A stretch of DNA of 64,000 nucleotides from assembly GCA_964425745.1 (NCBI GenBank), contig CAYRNW010000003.1, forward strand, positions 1 through 64,000, read 5' to 3'. The position numbers and the translations under genes are program-made. Source of the DNA: CALCNS01 sp964425745. GTDB taxonomy: Bacteria; Bacillota; JAAYKD01. How positions within the stretch are numbered: position 1 is the first letter of the stretch; every line of letters starts with the position of its first letter. The notes below the pieces were generated by a model that did not search any database, was not told the origin of the DNA, and worked only from the letters and a program-made list of their open reading frames with translations. This document shows, one piece after another, positions 32,873 to 42,527 of this stretch.

Positions 32873-35800
32873 GTGCTGGATGTCAACATTGCTTCCATGA
32901 AAATTGGACTTGCTTCCTCAGAGCATATTCGCAAATGGTCTCGCGGTGAAGTCAAAAAGCCCGAAACCATTAACTATAGAACTTTGAAACCGGAAAAAGA
33001 TGGTCTTTTCTGTGAGAAGATCTTTGGACCGACCAAAGACTGGGAGTGCTACTGCGGTAAATACAAACGAATCCGATATAAAGGAATTGTTTGTGATCGA
33101 TGTGGAGTTGAGGTTACCAGAGCCAAAGTGCGTCGAGAAAGAATGGGCCACATAGAATTGGCGGCACCGGTTTCTCATATTTGGTTTTTTAAAGGAATTC
33201 CTAGTCGAATGGGTTTGATCTTAGATATGTCGCCCAGAATCTTAGAAAAGGTTCTCTATTTTGCGGCGTATGTCGTTTTAGATCCGGGTGTTGGTACTGA
33301 ATTAGTTGAAAAAGAGATTCTCAACGAAGCTCAGTATCGGGAAGCCCGTGACAAGTACGGTTCCGCCGGATTTAGAGCCGGCATGGGAGCCGAGGCGGTT
33401 CGTGAGTTGCTTGAAAAGGTGAATGTCGAAGAACTATGCCCCGAATTAAGAAACGAAATCAAAAATACTTCCGGACAACGAAAAACGCGCGCCAGTCGCC
33501 GTTTAGAAGTGGCCGAGGCGTTTCGAAAATCAGGAAATAAACCGGAATGGATGATCATGGATGTGGTTCCGGTCATCCCTCCGGAATTGCGTCCCATGGT
33601 TCAGCTCGATGGCGGCCGCTTTGCCACTTCGGATTTGAACGATTTATATCGTCGAGTAATCAATCGAAATAATCGGTTAAAAAAATTGCTGGATCTTGGA
33701 GCTCCCGATATCATTGTTCGCAATGAAAAACGGATGTTACAAGAAGCAGTCGATGCGTTGATCGACAACGGTCGTCGTGGCCGTCCGGTAACCGGTGCCG
33801 GTAATCGTCCTTTGAAATCTTTAAGCGAAATGCTGAAAGGAAAACAAGGTCGATTCCGCCAGAACCTCCTCGGTAAACGAGTCGATTATTCTGGACGTTC
33901 GGTTATCGTTGTAGGTCCCGAATTAAAATTGTATCAATGCGGATTGCCCAAAGAAATGGCCTTAGAGTTATTCAAGCCCTTTGTCATGAAGGTCTTAGTT
34001 CAAAAAGGTCTCGCACACAACATAAAATCTGCAAAACGTAAAGTTGAAAGAGTCAGTGAAGAAGTTTGGGATGTCTTAGAAGAAGTCATTCAGGGTCATC
34101 CGGTGATGTTAAACCGAGCCCCCACTTTGCATCGACTCGGTATCCAAGCGTTTGAACCGGTTTTAGTGGAAGGACGCGCCATAAAGTTGCACCCTTTGGT
34201 ATGTCATGGTTTCAATGCAGACTTTGACGGAGATCAAATGGCTGTGCACGTTCCCCTGTCACCGGAAGCCCAAGCAGAAGCGCGTTTCCTAATGATGGCA
34301 ACCAACAACATCCTCAATCCTAAAGATGGTAAACCTGAAATCACACCTCAACAAGATATGATCTTAGGAAGTTATTATTTGACCATCGTTCGTCCAAATT
34401 CCAAAGGCAGTGGAATGGTTTTTGCCGATATGGAAGAAGCCTTAATGGCATATCAAGAGGGCGTTTTGCACTTACAGGCGCTTATAAAAGTGCGACGTAA
34501 AGCAAGCTTGCCTGACGGCCGCCAAATTACCAAGATTATTGAGACTACCATTGGACGGTTGATCATTAATGAGAAAATCCCACAGGATTTAGGTTTTGTT
34601 GATCGAACCAATCCCGAAACGGTTTGTAATCTGGAAGTTGATTTCCCGGTCGATAAAGGGTTGCTGGGGGATATTGTTTGGAGAGTTTACGAGATCCATG
34701 GCAATGCTTCTACCGCAGAAGTGATCAACGATATTAAAAATCTTGCTTTCAGTTATGCCACCAAAGGTGGTATCAGCATTGGACTTCAAGATGTAACTGT
34801 TCCGAAAGAAAAAGCCGGAATCATTGAACGTTCCGAAAATGAAGTGGAAAAAGTTGAGCGCTTCTTTGCTCGAGGCCACATCAGTGAAAAAGAGCGGTAT
34901 GACAAGGTCGTTTCGGTTTGGAGTGCAGCCACAAAAGAAGTTCAATCGAAATTGGAAGGCTCCATGGATAAATTTAATCCGATCTACATGATGGCTACGT
35001 CGAAAGCACGTGCAAACATGTCACAGCTGAGTCAGCTCGCTGGAATGCGCGGCTTGATGACCGATCCTACCGGTCGAATCATCGATTTGCCGATTAAATC
35101 CAATTTCCGAGAAGGCTTATCGGTTTTGGAGTATTTCATTTCAACCCATGGTACTCGAAAAGGATTAGCAGATACCGCATTGCGAACCGCAGACTCCGGC
35201 TACTTAACTCGTCGTTTAGTTGATGTTTCTCAAGATGTCATCATCCGAGAAGAAGATTGCGGCACCACCAATGGTATCGAAATGATCGAAATCAGAGATG
35301 GACGTCAGTTGATCGAAAAACTCGAAGAGCGTATTGTAGGCCGCTACTCTGCTGTCGATATCCCAGTACCTGATCTTATCGCCGCTGAAACAGGCGAGTT
35401 GATTGCGAAAGCACAACCACAAGCTCATGGAGCCTGTGAAGAAGGTGGACCTTGTTTCGTTTTAAGTGGTCAATTAATCGATGCAGCTGTGGGAAAAGAA
35501 ATCTGCTCCTATGGAATTGTGCGAAGTCGTGTAGACGGAATGGCGAAAGTCGTGGGCAAGCGGGTTATTGTGACCGATAAAAACGGCGTGGAACATATTC
35601 ACGAACTCTATGTGAAGCCCGATGGCGAAGTACAGAAGAACACAATGATCGATCAAATGATGGTTAAAGTCGGCGATGCTTTGAGCGAACCCTTAATCAC
35701 CAGAGTGACTTGTCGTTCGGTCTTAACATGTTCGACTCGTCACGGTGTTTGTGTCAAGTGTTATGGAAGAAACCTAGCCAACGGACGAATGGTTGATGTT

Positions 35801-36670
35801 GGTGAGGCCGTTGGGATCATCGCTGCTCAATCGATTGGAGAACCGGGAACCCAATTGACCATGCGTACCTTCCATACCGGTGGTGTTGCTACCAGTGAAG
35901 ATATCACCCAAGGTTTGCCTCGTGTCGAAGAAGTTTTCGAAGCGCGAAAACCAAAGGGTCAAGCAAGCTTGGCTGTCAGTGCAGGCACGGTCAAATTGGT
36001 CGAAAACAAAGGCAAACGAGAGATTGAAGTTACCGGTGAAGAGGACGAAGTTCATACTTATCCCGCTCCCTTTGGTGTCAACTTGTTGGTCAAAGAGAAT
36101 GATTATGTAGAGATTGGCGATCCCCTGACCTCCGGTAGTTTGAACCCGCATGATGTGTTGGCGTATAAGGGTGTCAATGCGGTTCAGAATTATATGGTTC
36201 AGGAAATTCAAAAAGTTTATCGAAATCAAGGTGTTGAAATCAACGATAAGCATATCGAAGTCATCGTTCGACAGATGCTTCGTAAAGTTCGTGTTGAAGA
36301 ATCCGGAGATACCGATCTACTCACCAATGGCATCATCGATATCTTTGACTTTGAAGATGCTAACACACAGGCATTCGAACAAGGTGTTGAGCCCGCAGTG
36401 GGAAGCCCAATTCTATTGGGAATTACCAAAGCTTCGCTCGCTACCGATTCATTCTTGTCTGCTGCTTCTTTCCAAGAAACGACTCGTGTCCTAACCGATG
36501 CAGCTCTCAAGGGCAAGAGTGATCCGCTCTTAGGTTTAAAAGAGAATGTTATTATCGGAAAACTGATACCGGCCGGAACAGGAATGTCGATGTATCATAA
36601 TTTGCAGATTAAAAGTGCTGTTGAAAACACAATCGAGACGACCTTGGTTCAGGATGATATTGAACTGTAG
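32873..36670 (+). CDS. rpoC: RNA polymerase beta' subunit
   Basis: A 1265-residue subunit. The N-terminal zinc site begins CYCGKYKR and ends CDRCG, the catalytic magnesium loop is NADFDGDQM, and the second zinc site is CRSVLTC with CVKCYGRN. The GTG at 32873 gives the usual N-terminus MLDVN and stands 9 bases after AAGGGAG; the ATG at 32867 is only 3 bases from it. It lacks the large insertions seen in proteobacteria. Confidence 0.97.
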   Translation: MLDVNIASMKIGLASSEHIRKWSRGEVKKPETINYRTLKPEKDGLFCEKIFGPTKDWECYCGKYKRIRYKGIVCDRCGVEVTRAKVRRERMGHIELAAPVSHIWFFKGIPSRMGLILDMSPRILEKVLYFAAYVVLDPGVGTELVEKEILNEAQYREARDKYGSAGFRAGMGAEAVRELLEKVNVEELCPELRNEIKNTSGQRKTRASRRLEVAEAFRKSGNKPEWMIMDVVPVIPPELRPMVQLDGGRFATSDLNDLYRRVINRNNRLKKLLDLGAPDIIVRNEKRMLQEAVDALIDNGRRGRPVTGAGNRPLKSLSEMLKGKQGRFRQNLLGKRVDYSGRSVIVVGPELKLYQCGLPKEMALELFKPFVMKVLVQKGLAHNIKSAKRKVERVSEEVWDVLEEVIQGHPVMLNRAPTLHRLGIQAFEPVLVEGRAIKLHPLVCHGFNADFDGDQMAVHVPLSPEAQAEARFLMMATNNILNPKDGKPEITPQQDMILGSYYLTIVRPNSKGSGMVFADMEEALMAYQEGVLHLQALIKVRRKASLPDGRQITKIIETTIGRLIINEKIPQDLGFVDRTNPETVCNLEVDFPVDKGLLGDIVWRVYEIHGNASTAEVINDIKNLAFSYATKGGISIGLQDVTVPKEKAGIIERSENEVEKVERFFARGHISEKERYDKVVSVWSAATKEVQSKLEGSMDKFNPIYMMATSKARANMSQLSQLAGMRGLMTDPTGRIIDLPIKSNFREGLSVLEYFISTHGTRKGLADTALRTADSGYLTRRLVDVSQDVIIREEDCGTTNGIEMIEIRDGRQLIEKLEERIVGRYSAVDIPVPDLIAAETGELIAKAQPQAHGACEEGGPCFVLSGQLIDAAVGKEICSYGIVRSRVDGMAKVVGKRVIVTDKNGVEHIHELYVKPDGEVQKNTMIDQMMVKVGDALSEPLITRVTCRSVLTCSTRHGVCVKCYGRNLANGRMVDVGEAVGIIAAQSIGEPGTQLTMRTFHTGGVATSEDITQGLPRVEEVFEARKPKGQASLAVSAGTVKLVENKGKREIEVTGEEDEVHTYPAPFGVNLLVKENDYVEIGDPLTSGSLNPHDVLAYKGVNAVQNYMVQEIQKVYRNQGVEINDKHIEVIVRQMLRKVRVEESGDTDLLTNGIIDIFDFEDANTQAFEQGVEPAVGSPILLGITKASLATDSFLSAASFQETTRVLTDAALKGKSDPLLGLKENVIIGKLIPAGTGMSMYHNLQIKSAVENTIETTLVQDDIEL

Positions 36671-36707
36671 TTGGATTGTGTCACAATATAAATCTTTAGG
36701 CAAATTC

Positions 36708-36747
36708 TTGACAACGACCCCTCGAAAGTTGTATACTCGAGGGGTCG
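36708..36747 (+). promoter_or_regulatory. Promoter embedded in a perfect 11-bp palindrome
   Basis: TTGACA (36708-36713) and TATACT (36732-36737) with an 18-base spacer. Between and over them, CGACCCCTCGA (36715-36725) and TCGAGGGGTCG (36737-36747) form an 11-bp inverted repeat with an 11-base loop. The repeat could be an operator or an rpoC terminator without a long T run. Confidence 0.65.
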
Positions 36748-36790
36748 CTGTTTCCGGAATGCATTGTTATGCCCAAAAAGGAGTGGTTCA

Positions 36791-37048
36791 ATGACATTGG
36801 AAATGTTGAAAACGGCCCATAGGAAGACGATCGGTTCAAAGCAAACATTGAAAGGTATTTGCTCTGGGCGGGTTGCAAGCGTTTTTCTGGCCGATGATGC
36901 AGAAAGCCATGTAATTCAACCCATTCTTCAGTTATGCTTAGAACATCAGATCCCTACCGTTCGGGTGGAAAGTATGCTGATTCTGGGGAAGGCTTGCGGT
37001 ATCCAAATTGGTGCAGCCGCAGCCGGCATTATTCGCGAAGCAGAATAA
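36791..37048 (+). CDS. rplGB: L7Ae-family RNA-binding protein (YbxF/RplGB type)
   Basis: An 85-residue protein of the L7Ae/L30e fold that binds RNA kink-turns; Bacillota homologues bind k-turns but are not core ribosomal proteins. Recognisable are the CSGRVASVFLADDAE strand-loop and the VRVESMLILGKACGIQIGAA helix. The ATG at 36791 follows AAAGGAG. It occupies its usual place between rpoC and rpsL. Confidence 0.9.
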   Translation: MTLEMLKTAHRKTIGSKQTLKGICSGRVASVFLADDAESHVIQPILQLCLEHQIPTVRVESMLILGKACGIQIGAAAAGIIREAE

Positions 37049-37107
37049 TTTAATAGTACTTATGAATGGTTTGTTCATTTAAATTGAAAGAAGGGGGATG
37101 TAAACAT

Positions 37108-37482
37108 ATGCCGACAATCAATCAGCTGGTTCGTAAAGGACGTGTGAAAGTTGAATACAAATCAAAATCACCTGCCTTAGACAGTTGTCCTCAAAGACGC
37201 GGTGTTTGCACAGTGGTTCGTACAATTACCCCGAAGAAGCCCAACTCCGCTCTGCGTAAAGTTGCCCGTGTGCGCTTGACCAATGGGATCGAAGTTTCAG
37301 CTTATATTCCGGGTATCGGTCACAACTTGCAAGAACATAGTGTCGTTTTGGTTCGTGGCGGTCGTGTGAAAGACTTGCCCGGCGTGCGTTACCACATCGT
37401 GCGCGGTGCCTTGGACACAGCTGGCGTTCAAAAGAGAATGCAAAGTCGTTCCAAATATGGTGCCAAGAGACCCAAAAAATAG
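37108..37482 (+). CDS. rpsL: Ribosomal protein S12
   Basis: A 124-residue decoding-centre protein. TPKKPNS (41-47) and GGRVKDLPGV with K88 are intact, the streptomycin-sensitive form. The ATG at 37108 has AAGGGGGATG upstream; the 14-codon longer frame is not supported. Confidence 0.98.
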   Translation: MPTINQLVRKGRVKVEYKSKSPALDSCPQRRGVCTVVRTITPKKPNSALRKVARVRLTNGIEVSAYIPGIGHNLQEHSVVLVRGGRVKDLPGVRYHIVRGALDTAGVQKRMQSRSKYGAKRPKK

Positions 37483-37530
37483 CAAAGGCAAGTTCCTTTG
37501 TCAATCTATGTGAAGTAAGGAGGAAAGACC

Positions 37531-38001
37531 GTGCCAAGAAAAGGTCCAGTTACAAAACGAGAAGTATTGCCAGATCCGGTATATCAAAGTATCCTGGTAA
37601 CTCGTGTTATTAATAAAATTATGATGGATGGCAAACGCGGAGTAGCCCAAAAGATTTTCTACAATGCTTGTGAGTTGATTCAAACCAAAACAGGCAAAGA
37701 ACCTTTGGAAGTTGTAGAGACCGCCTTAAAGAACGTTATGCCGGTGCTCGAAGTCAAAGCCCGCCGTGTGGGTGGTGCTACCTATCAAGTTCCCATTGAA
37801 GTTTCTGCGAACCGTCGCCAAACCTTAGGAATTCGTTGGCTTATTGATTATTCCCGTAAGCGCAATGAACGTACTATGGAAGAAAGACTCGCCGGAGAAC
37901 TTATGGATGCGTTTAACAATGCCGGAAACTCGGTTAAAAAACGCGAAGATACTCACAAAATGGCGGAAGCCAATAAAGCATTTGCTCATTATCGTTGGTA
38001 A
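37531..38001 (+). CDS. rpsG: Ribosomal protein S7
   Basis: A 156-residue small-subunit head protein that nucleates 16S 3' domain assembly and contacts E-site tRNA. It begins at GTG 37531 after AAGGAGG and has the family start PRKGPVTKREVLPDP. It ends KAFAHYRW, the standard C-terminus. Confidence 0.98.
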   Translation: MPRKGPVTKREVLPDPVYQSILVTRVINKIMMDGKRGVAQKIFYNACELIQTKTGKEPLEVVETALKNVMPVLEVKARRVGGATYQVPIEVSANRRQTLGIRWLIDYSRKRNERTMEERLAGELMDAFNNAGNSVKKREDTHKMAEANKAFAHYRW

Positions 38002-38046
38002 GATAACCCTATCTGAAGGGACTATGAGCGAAAGGAGGAGAAAAGC

Positions 38047-40125
38047 GTGCCGAGAACTATTTCTTTAGAAAATGTAAGAAACATAGGCATCATGGCTCAC
38101 ATCGATGCCGGTAAAACGACTACGACTGAACGTATATTGTACTATACAGGTCGACTTCACCGCATGGGCGAAGTTCATGAGGGCGGAGCAACAATGGACT
38201 GGATGGTTCAAGAAGCCGAGCGTGGTATTACCATTACCTCAGCGGCAACCACTTGTCGCTGGCACGATTGTTCTATTAATATTATCGATACACCAGGGCA
38301 CGTTGACTTTACAATTGAAGTCGAGCGTTCGCTTAGAGTCCTGGATGGAGCTGTAGCGGTCTTTTGTGCAAAGGGGGGCGTTGAACCCCAATCTGAAACG
38401 GTTTGGCATCAAGCGGACCGATACCGTGTCCCTCGAATTGCGTATGTCAACAAGATGGACATTACCGGAGCGAATTTCCCCCGCGTTATTTCGATGATGC
38501 ATGACCGCCTCAAAGCCAATGCCTTTCCGGTGCAGTTACCGATAGGCAAAGAGAATGAGTTTGTCGGAATCATTGATTTGCTCGCTATGAAAGCATATTT
38601 CTATTTGGACCACGATGGTAAAGAAGTGGAACAACGTGAAATTCCTGCCGAGTATCAGGAAGCTGCTCAAAAAGCTCGTCAAGAACTCGTTGAAGCAGTG
38701 GCTGAATTCGATGATGATTTGATGATGCAGGTCCTCGAAGGCGAAACACCGGATACGGAAGAGATCAAAGCCTTGTTGAGAAAAGCAACGGTTGCAGCAA
38801 AAATCGTACCGGTTTTTTGCGGAACTTCTTATAGAAACAAAGGAGTTCAATTACTGCTCGACGGAATCGTAGACTATTTACCTTCTCCAACAGACATTGG
38901 AGAAGTTCGTGGTATCGACACAGACAGCGAAGACGAAATCGTTCGCAAATTCAGCGATGACGAACCCTTGGCTGCTTTGGCTTTCAAAATCATGGCAGAT
39001 CCATTTGTTGGAAAATTAGCATTTGTCCGTGTTTATTCCGGTAAAATCGTATCTGGTTCCTATATTTACAACTCCTCAAAGGGTCGTAGAGAACGAGTCG
39101 GACGAGTTTTGAGAATGCATGCAAACCACAGAGAAGAAATGACCGAGGTTTTTGCCGGTGACATCTGTGCAATCGTTGGTTTGAAAGACACTTTTACCGG
39201 GGATACGTTGTGCGATGAAAAGAATCCTATCGTATTGGAGTCCATGAATTTCCCGGAACCGGTTATTAATCAAGCGATCGAACCCAAAACAAAAGCCGAT
39301 CAGGACAAACTCGGGATTGCACTTTCAAGATTATCAGAAGAAGATCCCAGTCTCCGCACCTATACCGATGCGGAAACCGGTCAAACCATTATTGCCGGTA
39401 TGGGAGAACTTCATCTCGATATTATCGTTGACCGTTTGTTGCGTGAGTTCAAGGTGCAGGCCAATGTTGGGAAACCCATGGTTGCATATCGCGAGACGAT
39501 TACCCGCTCGGTGAAAGCCGAAGGTCGATTCGTTCGACAAAGCGGTGGCCGTGGACAATATGGTCATGCTGTGATTCAAATGGAACCTTTGGAAGCCGGT
39601 TCCGGATATGAGTTTGTCAACAAAATCGTGGGTGGATCGATTCCTAAAGAATACATCAATCCAATCGACAACGGTATCAAAGAAGCAATGGGTAATGGTG
39701 TTCTCGCCGGATACCCCATGATTGATTTCCGAGTTACGCTCGTCGACGGTTCTTATCATGATGTTGACTCCTCTGAAATGGCGTTCAAAATTGCCGGTTC
39801 TATGGCATATAAGAATGCAGCAGAAAAAGCGGGTCCGATTTTATTGGAACCCATTATGAAAGTTGAAGTTGTAGTACCGGAAGATTATTTAGGTGATGTT
39901 ATCGGTGACATCAACAGTCGCCGCGGACATATTGAAGGTATTGAAGCAAGACCCGGTGTGCAAGTGGTGCGCTCTCATGTGCCACTGGCTTCGATGTTTG
40001 GGTATGCAACAGTACTTCGTTCCAAGACACAAGGCAGAGCAGTTTATTCCATGGAACCCAGCCATTACGCTGAAGTTCCCAAGAGTGTATCAGAAGAAAT
40101 AATTCAAAAAACGCGAGGAGTATAA
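38047..40125 (+). CDS. fusA: Elongation factor G
   Basis: A 692-residue translocase GTPase. The P-loop is AHIDAGKTT, followed by RGITITSAATT, DTPGHVDFT and NKMD. Domains II to V follow, with the domain IV loop RQSGGRGQYGHAVI. It starts at GTG 38047 after AAAGGAGG. Confidence 0.98.
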   Translation: MPRTISLENVRNIGIMAHIDAGKTTTTERILYYTGRLHRMGEVHEGGATMDWMVQEAERGITITSAATTCRWHDCSINIIDTPGHVDFTIEVERSLRVLDGAVAVFCAKGGVEPQSETVWHQADRYRVPRIAYVNKMDITGANFPRVISMMHDRLKANAFPVQLPIGKENEFVGIIDLLAMKAYFYLDHDGKEVEQREIPAEYQEAAQKARQELVEAVAEFDDDLMMQVLEGETPDTEEIKALLRKATVAAKIVPVFCGTSYRNKGVQLLLDGIVDYLPSPTDIGEVRGIDTDSEDEIVRKFSDDEPLAALAFKIMADPFVGKLAFVRVYSGKIVSGSYIYNSSKGRRERVGRVLRMHANHREEMTEVFAGDICAIVGLKDTFTGDTLCDEKNPIVLESMNFPEPVINQAIEPKTKADQDKLGIALSRLSEEDPSLRTYTDAETGQTIIAGMGELHLDIIVDRLLREFKVQANVGKPMVAYRETITRSVKAEGRFVRQSGGRGQYGHAVIQMEPLEAGSGYEFVNKIVGGSIPKEYINPIDNGIKEAMGNGVLAGYPMIDFRVTLVDGSYHDVDSSEMAFKIAGSMAYKNAAEKAGPILLEPIMKVEVVVPEDYLGDVIGDINSRRGHIEGIEARPGVQVVRSHVPLASMFGYATVLRSKTQGRAVYSMEPSHYAEVPKSVSEEIIQKTRGV

Positions 40126-40152
40126 CTCGTAAAATTTAAGGAGGAACGTTAA

Positions 40153-41371
40153 ATTGGCCAAAAAGAAATACGAACGCAACAAACCCCACGTAAATATCGG
40201 AACCATCGGTCATATCGATCATGGCAAAACCACATTAACAGCAGCATTAACCATCGTGTTATCAACCGTAGGCGGAGCCGATGTCATGAAATATGAAGAC
40301 ATTGACAAAGCACCGGAAGAAAAAGCACGTGGAATTACCATCAACACCGCTCACGTTGAGTATCAAACCGAAACACGCCATTACGCCCACGTAGACTGCC
40401 CGGGACATGCGGACTATGTTAAGAACATGATCACCGGAGCTGCACAAATGGACGGAGCAATCTTGGTTGTTTCAGCAGCAGACGGCCCGATGCCGCAAAC
40501 ACGGGAGCACATTTTGCTAGCATACCAAGTCGGCGTACCGCACATGGTCGTCTTCTTGAACAAATCAGACATGGTTGATGATCCTGAACTAATCGAACTC
40601 GTTGAAATGGAAGTTCGTGAGCTGTTAACCAGCTACAAATTCCCGGGCGACGACGTACCGTTCGTGGTAGGATCTGCATTGAAAGCCGTTGAATGTGGCT
40701 GTGGCAAACGCGACTGTGAATGGTGCGGCAAGATCTGGAACCTCATGGACGCCGTCGATTCCTACATTCCGACTCCGGAACGTGCAACCGACAAACCATT
40801 CTTGATGCCTGTAGAAGACGTCTTCACGATTACCGGACGTGGAACCGTAGCGACCGGAAGAGTCGAACGTGGTATGGTCAAAGTAGCAGACGAAGTCGAA
40901 ATCGTAGGCTTAATGGAAAAACCGCGTAAAGTCGTTGTAACAGGCGTAGAAATGTTCCGCAAATTGCTGGATTCCGCCATGGCCGGCGACAACGTAGGTG
41001 TGTTGCTTCGTGGTGTAGACCGCAAAGACATCGAACGCGGACAAGTCTTAGCGAAACCGGGTTCCATCAAACCCCATACCAAATTCAAAGCTCAAGTCTA
41101 TGTATTGAGCAAAGAAGAAGGCGGACGCCATACCCCGTTCTTTAACGGATATCGTCCCCAATTCTATTTCCGAACCACCGATGTAACCGGGAACATTGAG
41201 TTACCGGAAGGCGTAGAGATGGTCATGCCTGGCGACAACATTGTCATGGGCGTAGAACTGATCACTCCGATCGCAATCGAAAAAGAATTGCGTTTTGCAA
41301 TTCGCGAAGGCGGACGTACCGTCGGCGCCGGTGTTGTTACTGAAGTAGAAGAAAAATAAGCAGATTACCGT
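40153..41371 (+). repeat. Long direct repeat shared by the two tuf loci
   Basis: The repeat partner is 23718-24936. Both copies share about 1219 bases, from the A before the TTG start to 12 bases past the stop (GCAGATTACCGT), and then diverge sharply on both sides. Confidence 0.93.
40154..41359 (+). CDS. tuf: Elongation factor Tu, copy 2
   Basis: A 401-residue EF-Tu with the same protein sequence as the gene at 23719 and, as far as I can read, the same bases throughout. It begins at TTG 40154 after AAGGAGG, 28 bases downstream of fusA, and ends the str operon. It carries the same four-cysteine insertion at residues 181-191. Confidence 0.97.
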   Translation: MAKKKYERNKPHVNIGTIGHIDHGKTTLTAALTIVLSTVGGADVMKYEDIDKAPEEKARGITINTAHVEYQTETRHYAHVDCPGHADYVKNMITGAAQMDGAILVVSAADGPMPQTREHILLAYQVGVPHMVVFLNKSDMVDDPELIELVEMEVRELLTSYKFPGDDVPFVVGSALKAVECGCGKRDCEWCGKIWNLMDAVDSYIPTPERATDKPFLMPVEDVFTITGRGTVATGRVERGMVKVADEVEIVGLMEKPRKVVVTGVEMFRKLLDSAMAGDNVGVLLRGVDRKDIERGQVLAKPGSIKPHTKFKAQVYVLSKEEGGRHTPFFNGYRPQFYFRTTDVTGNIELPEGVEMVMPGDNIVMGVELITPIAIEKELRFAIREGGRTVGAGVVTEVEEK

Positions 41372-41539
41372 GCTGAGTGCGGAGAATCGGGTTGCGAAAG
41401 CTCCGCACTCCAACGGTACTGATAGAGTCATGAAGCAAAAGGTTGCCTGGCCTAAATCCTGACGGTCAGGGGAATTTTTGCCGAGCTCAAGCCTTATAAA
41501 GGCATAGTCCGTATCAGATCGGACGAAGGAGGGAATTTA
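41360..41539 (+). promoter_or_regulatory. Structured leader before rpsJ
   Basis: 180 bases with no gene and at least four hairpins: GAGTGCGGAG/CTCCGCACTC (41375-41384, 41401-41410), CCTGA/TCAGG (41458-41462, 41466-41470) followed by GGAATTTTT, GCCTT/AAGGC (41491-41503) and GTCCG/CGGAC (41507-41511, 41520-41524). No convincing promoter is seen. It could be a ribosomal-protein leader controlling the S10 operon. Confidence 0.5.
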
Positions 41540-41848
41540 GTGGCACAGCAAAAGATTCGTATCCGCTTAAAAGCTTTTGATCACAATTTATTAGACGCAT
41601 GTGCAGAAAAAATTGTGGAAACAGCCAAGCGAACCGGTGCTCAAGTATCTGGACCGATTCCGTTACCAACGGAAAAAAATCTATATACCATTTTGAGAGC
41701 CGTTCACAAGTACAAAGATTCTCGCGAGCAATTCGAAATGCGCACGCATAAACGTTTAATTGATATCTTAGAACCGACGCAGAAAACAGTGAATGATTTA
41801 ATGAAACTGGATCTTCCTGCCGGCGTTGATATTGAAATTAAACTTTAA
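41540..41848 (+). CDS. rpsJ: Ribosomal protein S10
   Basis: A 102-residue small-subunit head protein, also NusE of antitermination complexes. It begins at GTG 41540 after AAGGAGGG with the family start QKIRIRLKAFDH. First gene of the S10 operon. Confidence 0.98.
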   Translation: MAQQKIRIRLKAFDHNLLDACAEKIVETAKRTGAQVSGPIPLPTEKNLYTILRAVHKYKDSREQFEMRTHKRLIDILEPTQKTVNDLMKLDLPAGVDIEIKL

Positions 41849-41870
41849 CGCCAACAGGGAGGTGTAATGG

Positions 41871-42497
41871 ATGAAAAAAGCAATCATTGGTAAGAAGCTT
41901 GGTATGACCCAGCTCTTTCTGAAAAATGGTCAAGTCGTCCCGGTTACGGTAATCGAAGCCGGTCCCTGTGTGGTCGTGCAAAAGAAAACCATGGAGAATG
42001 ACGGTTATTCTGCCATTCAAATCGGATTTGATGATATTGCCGAACGGAAATTGAATAAACCCGAAATGGGCCATTTCAAGAAGAACAATCTGCAACCTAA
42101 ACGTGTTTTGAAAGAATTACGGTTAGAGAATGCCCACGAATTTGAAGTGGGTCAACAAATCGCCTGTGATGTATTTGCAGAAGATGACATCATCGATGTC
42201 AGTGGAATCAGCAAAGGACATGGGTTTGCCGGTGGTATCAAGCGATGGAATTTCCATCGCGGACGTATGACTCACGGATCCAAGTTTCACAGAGCTCCCG
42301 GTTCATTAACAGGTCGTGCTGCGGCACACGTGCCAAAAAACCGGAAAATGCCCGGACATTACGGAGTAGATAAGACCACCATTCTCAATTTGAAAGTGGT
42401 TCGAGTCGATACCGATCGCAATTTATTGTTAGTCAAAGGCTCAGTACCCGGTCCGGTTGGTAGCCTGTTGACCATCAGGAACGCTGCTAAAAAGTAG
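41871..42497 (+). CDS. rplC: Ribosomal protein L3
   Basis: A 208-residue core large-subunit protein close to the peptidyl-transferase centre. It has the N-terminal KKAIIGKKLGMTQLF and the central loop MTHGSKFHRAPGSLTG. The start follows GGGAGGTG. Confidence 0.98.
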   Translation: MKKAIIGKKLGMTQLFLKNGQVVPVTVIEAGPCVVVQKKTMENDGYSAIQIGFDDIAERKLNKPEMGHFKKNNLQPKRVLKELRLENAHEFEVGQQIACDVFAEDDIIDVSGISKGHGFAGGIKRWNFHRGRMTHGSKFHRAPGSLTGRAAAHVPKNRKMPGHYGVDKTTILNLKVVRVDTDRNLLLVKGSVPGPVGSLLTIRNAAKK

Positions 42498-42527
42498 CGG
42501 GATGATGACAGGAAAGGAGGATAGGCT

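Noticed and set aside
32449..32970. Serine-rich minus-strand ORFs
   Set aside because: They are the complement of the Asp/Glu-rich RpoB tail codons; the serine runs are a reflection of GAA/GAT repeats.
35774..36253. Minus-strand ORF of 159 codons inside rpoC
   Set aside because: Antisense to conserved rpoC sequence, with no ribosome site and low-complexity hydrophobic content.
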